From assembly GCA_025450255.1 (NCBI GenBank), contig JANWHV010000265.1:1-8340 (forward strand): a DNA stretch of 8,340 bases, in the 5' to 3' direction. The notes beneath the pieces were generated by a model. It made no database searches. It was not told the origin of the DNA and worked only from the letters and a program-made list of their open reading frames with translations. Numbering within the stretch: the stretch's first letter is position 1; each line of letters begins with the position of its first letter. Shown here one piece after another: positions 4,811-8,340 of this stretch. The position numbers and the translations under genes were made by a program. This stretch comes from Chloroflexota bacterium. GTDB taxonomy: Bacteria > Chloroflexota > UBA5177 > JANWHV01.

Positions 4811-5803
4811 GTGCCACGAGGAATCCTCGAACGTTTGCGTGATGGCATTGTGCTCGGCGATGGCGGCTATTTGCTGGAGCTGGAAAAGCGCGGCTACGTG
4901 CGGGCCGGCCCGTTCACGCCCGAGGCCGTGCTGGAGCACCCCAGCGCGCTTATCGAGCTACACCGAGAGTTTCTGAATGCCGGCGCCGAAGTGCTGCAGG
5001 CGCTTACGTTCTATGCCAGCGAGGATAAGCTGGCGACGGCGGGCCTCGCCGGCAAAGGCGACGAGATCAACCGGCAAGCGGTGCGCCTGGCGCGGCAGGT
5101 TGCCAATGAGGGCGACGCGCTGGTGGCGGGCAACCTTTGCCTGACCTGGGCATACGACCCCACCGACCCCAGCTCGCCGAAACGCACGCGCGAGCTACTC
5201 GAGAAGCAGGTGCGCGTGCAGCTGGACGAGGGCGTCGACTTCTTTATCGGCGAGACCTTCGTATGGCTGGGCGAGGCGCTGATAGCCCTTGAGGTAGCGC
5301 GGGAGAGCGGTTTGCCTTCCCTGATCACCATGGGCTTCGAGACGGTCCCCGTATCGCGGGAGGGCGATTCGCCCGCCGAATGCGCGCGGAAGCTGGAGGC
5401 GGCCGGCGCCGACATTGTGGGAATAAACTGTCTGCGCAACCCACAATACGCATTACCGCTGATCGAGGAAATTCGCACGGCAGTCTCTTGCTTTACCGCC
5501 TGCCAGCCGGTGGCGTACCATACACCGCCCGAGCAGCCGAACTTCACCGCCCTGCCCGAGTTCCCTACCGGCTTGACACCGCTGCAGCTATCCAGGCGGG
5601 AGATGGGCGACTATGCGTTAAAGGCGCGCGACCTCGGCGTGAACTATATCGGTTCCTGCTGCGGATCGGTGGCCGAACACGTGCGCGAGATGGCCCGCGT
5701 GCTTGGGAAGCTCCCGGAAGATAACCGGCCCTGGCGGGTCGATTACGGGAAGCCCATGTCGGCCTATGAGATCCACAAGCATGGACTTGAGGGTCAGGCA
5801 TGA
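4811..5803 (+). CDS. Homocysteine S-methyltransferase, betaine-homocysteine methyltransferase-like
   Basis: A 330-aa zinc enzyme that transfers a methyl group to homocysteine to make methionine. It follows animal BHMT closely over its whole length: GDGGYLLELEKRGYVRAGPF (16-35), TFYASEDKL (66-74), GDALVAG (101-107), PVAYHTP (233-239) and LPEFPTGL (248-255). Zinc ligands are C207 in GINC and C283/C284 in GSCC. E148 (GETF) matches the BHMT homocysteine-binding Glu. Some residues of the betaine pocket differ (Trp44 of human BHMT to F35, Phe74 to L65, Tyr160 to T149), so betaine is likely but not certain as donor. The start is GTG 4811, with GGAG 7 nt upstream; the frame is open to 4649 but the extra residues are arginine-rich and unlike the family. 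The stop overlaps the next start (ATGA), so the two genes are translationally coupled. Confidence 0.9.
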   Translation: MPRGILERLRDGIVLGDGGYLLELEKRGYVRAGPFTPEAVLEHPSALIELHREFLNAGAEVLQALTFYASEDKLATAGLAGKGDEINRQAVRLARQVANEGDALVAGNLCLTWAYDPTDPSSPKRTRELLEKQVRVQLDEGVDFFIGETFVWLGEALIALEVARESGLPSLITMGFETVPVSREGDSPAECARKLEAAGADIVGINCLRNPQYALPLIEEIRTAVSCFTACQPVAYHTPPEQPNFTALPEFPTGLTPLQLSRREMGDYALKARDLGVNYIGSCCGSVAEHVREMARVLGKLPEDNRPWRVDYGKPMSAYEIHKHGLEGQA

Positions 5804-7014
5804 GCGGGCCCGCCGCGCAGGAATTCGAATACATCGTAATCGGCCTCGGCGGCCTGGGCAGCGGCGCCGTCTACTGGCTGGCGCGGCGCGCGGGCGCGTC
5901 CGTGCTTGGGCTCGAGCAGTATGCGTTTGGGCACGAGAAGGGCGCGTCGGAGGACCACTCGCGCATCATCCGCCTCTCTTACGATCAGCAGGTGTACGCC
6001 GATCTGGCGCGAGAAAGCTATGTGGCCTGGCGCGAGGTCGCGCGCGAAGCGGGCGAGGAGCTGCTGGTGATCAGCGGCGGCCTCGACCTCTTTCCCGAGG
6101 GCGGCATCGTTTCCCCCGCCAACCACATCGCCGGACTGACCAACCTGGGCATCCCGTTCGAGGTGCTCGACGCGGCGCGGATCATGCGCCGCTACCCACA
6201 GTTCACCCTGGACGAGGGGACGGTCGGCATATTTCAGGATCAAGGCGGTATCGCGCCCGCCGGCAAATGCATGAGAGCGCATCTCAGGCTGGCCCGGCAA
6301 CACGGCGCGACCCTGCTCGAGAATACCCCGGTGACCAGCATCGAGCCGTTCACGGACGGCGTCACCGTGGTCACGCCCGGCGCTACCTACCGCTGCCGCC
6401 GCCTGATAGTGACCGCCGACGCCTGGACGAATCAACTGCTGGCGCCGCTTGGCGCCGCGTTGCCCCTCACCTGGACGCAGGAGCAGGTGACGTACTATGC
6501 CGCGCCCGCGCTGCGCGAATTCCAGCCCGACCGCTTCCCCGCCTGGATCTGGTACGACAACCCCTGCTTTTACGGCGTGCCCGTCTACGGCGAGGAGCGC
6601 GGCGTAAAAGTAGCGCAGGACATCGGGGGACGCGAGGTAACGCCCGACACGCGGACCTTTGAACCCAATGGGGAAACCCTGGCGCGCGTCGGCTCATTCA
6701 TGCGCAAGCACATGCCGATGGCTATTGGGCCCGCGATAGTGACGAAGACCTGTATGTACACCCTGACGCCGGATCGCAATTTCGTCGTCGATACCCTGCC
6801 GGCCTATCCGCAAATCTCGCTTGGGCTGGGGGCCGGGCACGGCTTCAAGTTCGCCTCGATCATTGGCCGCGTGCTGAGCGACCTGGCGGTGGATGGCGAG
6901 ACGAAGTACGACGTAGGCGCGTTCGCGGTCGACCGTCCGATCCTTACCATGGCGGACCCGCCGCGCGCGTTCGAGGAGTACCTGGCAAAGAACAAGCTGC
7001 CAGTATCGGTATGA
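5800..7014 (+). CDS. FAD-dependent oxidoreductase, monomeric sarcosine oxidase / N-methyl amino acid oxidase type
   Basis: A 404-aa flavoenzyme expected to oxidise an N-methylated amino acid, releasing formaldehyde and hydrogen peroxide. The N-terminal Rossmann motif is VIGLGGLGSG (13-22) with E39 at the end of the second strand. S-R-I-I-R (54-58) matches T-R-I-I-R of sarcosine oxidase, whose second Arg and K350 (GHGFKF) hold the substrate carboxylate. C318 in TCMYTLTPDRNF matches the Cys that covalently binds FAD. K270 (GVKVAQD) matches the oxygen-activating Lys265. The active-site His269 of monomeric sarcosine oxidase appears as D274 and His45 as E51, so the substrate may differ from sarcosine. 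Its start overlaps the methyltransferase stop by ATGA. Together they could demethylate betaine stepwise: methyltransferase to dimethylglycine, oxidase onward. The exact substrate is inferred from context. Confidence 0.88.
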   Translation: MSGPAAQEFEYIVIGLGGLGSGAVYWLARRAGASVLGLEQYAFGHEKGASEDHSRIIRLSYDQQVYADLARESYVAWREVAREAGEELLVISGGLDLFPEGGIVSPANHIAGLTNLGIPFEVLDAARIMRRYPQFTLDEGTVGIFQDQGGIAPAGKCMRAHLRLARQHGATLLENTPVTSIEPFTDGVTVVTPGATYRCRRLIVTADAWTNQLLAPLGAALPLTWTQEQVTYYAAPALREFQPDRFPAWIWYDNPCFYGVPVYGEERGVKVAQDIGGREVTPDTRTFEPNGETLARVGSFMRKHMPMAIGPAIVTKTCMYTLTPDRNFVVDTLPAYPQISLGLGAGHGFKFASIIGRVLSDLAVDGETKYDVGAFAVDRPILTMADPPRAFEEYLAKNKLPVSV

Positions 7015-7070
7015 CGAATAACCAGCAGGGCGCGGGCGATGAGCGGCATGCGTCCGGGAGGGAACGGCGC

Positions 7071-8098
7071 GTGGAACGCGAGCATGGCGCGGTGCCGGAA
7101 GGCTATCAGGCCCTCCTTGGCGACCTTAAGGAGCGCATCCGATCCGCCCAGATTCGCGCCGCGCTCTCGGTCAACCGGGAGCTTGTGCTGCTGTATTGGC
7201 AGATTGGGCGGTCCATTCAGGAGCGTCAGGAGACGCACGGCTGGGGCACTCAGGTGATCGATCGGCTTTCCTCGGATCTGCGCCATGCTTTCCCGACATG
7301 AAGGGATTTTCGCCACGCAACCTCCGCTACATGCGCGCGTTCGCCGCGAGTTACCCAGATCCAGACTTTTTGCAGCAGGTTGCTGCCAATTTACCCTGGG
7401 GCCACACAATGCGGCTGCTCGACACAGTCTCCGATACGACTGAGCGCGAATGGTACATGCGGCAGGCGATAGAGCACGGCTGGAATCGTGCTATCCTGGC
7501 CCACCAGATCGAAGCCAGGCTCTATGCGCGGCAGGGGCGGTCCCAGACCAATTTCACGCGTACACTGCCCGCGCCACAAGCCTGGCAGGTGCTCAAGGAT
7601 CCCTACAACTTCGACTTCCTTACGCTTGGCGAGGAGGCACGGGAACGCGACCTGGAGCGTGGGCTTGTGGCGCACATCCAGCAGTTCCTTCTGGAGTTGG
7701 GCGTTGGCTTCGCCTACGTCGGCAGCCAGTACCACCTTGAGGTCGGCGGGCAGGACTTCTACCTCGATCTGCTCTTTTACCATCTGAAATTACGCTGCTA
7801 TGTGGTCCTGGATCTCAAGATGACTGACTTCCGGCCCGAGGATGCCGGGAAGATGAACTTCTACCTGTCGGCAGTCGATGACCTGTTGCGCCGCCCAGGC
7901 GACCAACCCACCATCGGGCTGATCCTGTGCAAGGGCCGGGACAAGGTCGTAGCGGAGTACGCGCTGCGTGACATGAGTAAGCCGATCGGGGTCTCTGCCT
8001 ACCAACTCATGGCAGCACTGCCAGAGCAACTGCGGGGGAGCCTGCCCACGATCGAGGAGCTGGAAGCGACGTTGAGCGACGCGGATGCGGAGCGGTGA
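7071..8098 (+). pseudogene. DUF1016/YhcG-type PD-(D/E)XK nuclease, broken by a -1 frameshift
   Basis: Two frames together give a complete DUF1016 (YhcG) family protein. The N-terminal helical domain is frame 1 (VNRELVLLYWQIGRSIQERQ to LSSDLRHAFP). It ends at TGA 7299-7301. Frame 3 continues from the same point with DMKGFSPRNLRYMRAFAASY. Reading G7295 twice, or restoring one lost base, joins them as AFPDMKGFSPRN, the motif normal for the family, and gives 342 aa, a usual length. The nuclease domain carries D233 (DFYLDLLFYH) and D248-L-K250 (VVLDLK), then GKMNFYLSAVDDL and IGLILC. The preferred start is GTG 7071 with GGGAGG 9 nt upstream. The frame is also open to ATG 7011, which overlaps the oxidase stop. 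Without correction only 76 residues are made. Family members are putative DNA nucleases often found near restriction or mobile genes; function otherwise unknown. Confidence 0.85.
7289..7301 (+). other. Frameshift point in the nuclease gene, slippery-like heptamer
   Basis: The bases T TTC CCG (7289-7295) fit the pattern X XXY YYZ in the upstream frame, followed by ACATGA with the stop at 7299-7301. A -1 slip here would read Phe-Pro-Asp-Met and enter the downstream frame exactly at the conserved motif. C-rich heptamers are not efficient slippery sites as far as I know, so a lost base (CCCGGAC to CCCGAC) is the simpler reading. Confidence 0.5.
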
Positions 8099-8340
8099 GC
8101 AGCCAGGCGCGATCACACAGCCATCGCGCGTGCGCTGCGTCCCCGCTCAGAGTGCTGTCTCCTCAGGCATGCCGTCGACCGTATTGCGGGAGTTGAGTGA
8201 CCTACGTTTTCGTGGATTTTCTATTCCATGCATTGCAATGCCCTTCGGGGCTCTTGCGCCGCCCGTTCGCGTGGGAGCATGCTGTACTCGCGAATGAAGA
8301 ACGGAGCATGGCTGTGGCAGATTGCCGGCCTGATGTAGCC
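8099..8340. other. Unassigned right-edge region
   Basis: No identifiable gene lies in the last 242 nt. GCGCGAT (8107-8113) and ATCGCGC (8123-8129) can form a 7-bp hairpin just after the nuclease stop, a weak end signal without a T-run. GCATTGCAATGC (8230-8241) is a perfect 12-bp palindrome. On the minus strand a frame is open from the edge down to TGA at 8149-8147 (about 63 codons, ending GMPEETAL), possibly the 3' end of a gene outside the window, but I do not recognise it. An ATG at 8308 on the plus strand is open to the edge for 11 codons, with GGAG too close to serve it. The base composition appears less GC-biased than the genes to the left. Confidence 0.4.

Noticed and set aside
5703..6662. 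319-codon plus-strand frame overlapping the oxidase
   Set aside because: Very arginine-rich, with no domain; it is the second frame of the FAD oxidase gene, whose motifs are in the other frame.
7196..7297. Separate start for the downstream nuclease half at ATG 7196
   Set aside because: The first 33 codons have no family resemblance, while the other frame over the same bases encodes the conserved DUF1016 N-terminal motif; a frameshifted single gene explains both.
1..8340. CRISPR array, insertion sequence or complete defence island
   Set aside because: No regularly spaced long repeats, transposase or integrase was found; the single DUF1016 nuclease is not enough to call a defence system.

Overview
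The window is GC-rich (roughly 60 percent or more by eye), with strongly G/C-biased third codon positions. It holds eleven recognisable genes or gene pieces. The Flp-type pilin with a GQGLVEYAL core, the stand-alone secreted Ig-like protein and the general gene mix suggest a Chloroflexota-like, possibly uncultured, bacterium. No ribosomal RNA or other marker gene is present, so this assignment is tentative. No rRNA, tRNA, CRISPR array or complete insertion sequence was seen.

Left part, minus strand (1-1106): a secreted protein, probably phosphoesterase/alkaline-phosphatase-like, is cut by the left edge (1-170). Upstream of it, in transcription order, are an unrecognised 110-aa gene (467-799) followed in the same frame by a 41-aa frame (323-448), separated by a TAG that may be a lesion in one 158-aa gene. 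Further upstream is an orphan Flp pilin (882-1073). The phosphoesterase-like gene and the pilin are each preceded by tandem 10-12-bp-period repeats of the PhoB/OmpR type. In both cases a TACGNT hexamer follows 9-10 bp after the array, so the two genes probably share a response regulator.

Middle, plus strand (1264-4142): a COG1926-type phosphoribosyltransferase, glucose-6-phosphate isomerase (pgi) with all family signatures, and a small secreted Ig-like protein. A perfect 10-bp inverted repeat lies between the phosphoribosyltransferase and pgi. A convergent, hairpin-rich spacer holding a perfect 22-bp palindrome separates the Ig-like gene from a minus-strand 79-aa protein with two CxxC pairs (4354-4593), probably zinc-binding.

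Right part, plus strand (4811-8098): a betaine-homocysteine-methyltransferase-like enzyme overlaps by ATGA with a monomeric-sarcosine-oxidase-like flavoenzyme. Together they look like a methyl-salvage pair: methyl transfer to homocysteine followed by oxidative removal of N-methyl groups. Directly downstream is a DUF1016/YhcG PD-(D/E)XK nuclease gene broken by a one-base (-1) frameshift at 7295. The last 242 bases hold no gene that can be identified.

The most interesting points are the paired PhoB-type promoter arrays, the two lesions (in-frame TAG and -1 frameshift), the coupled methyltransferase/oxidase pair with altered pocket residues, and the uncharacterised CxxC protein. No complete undescribed multi-gene system could be demonstrated.
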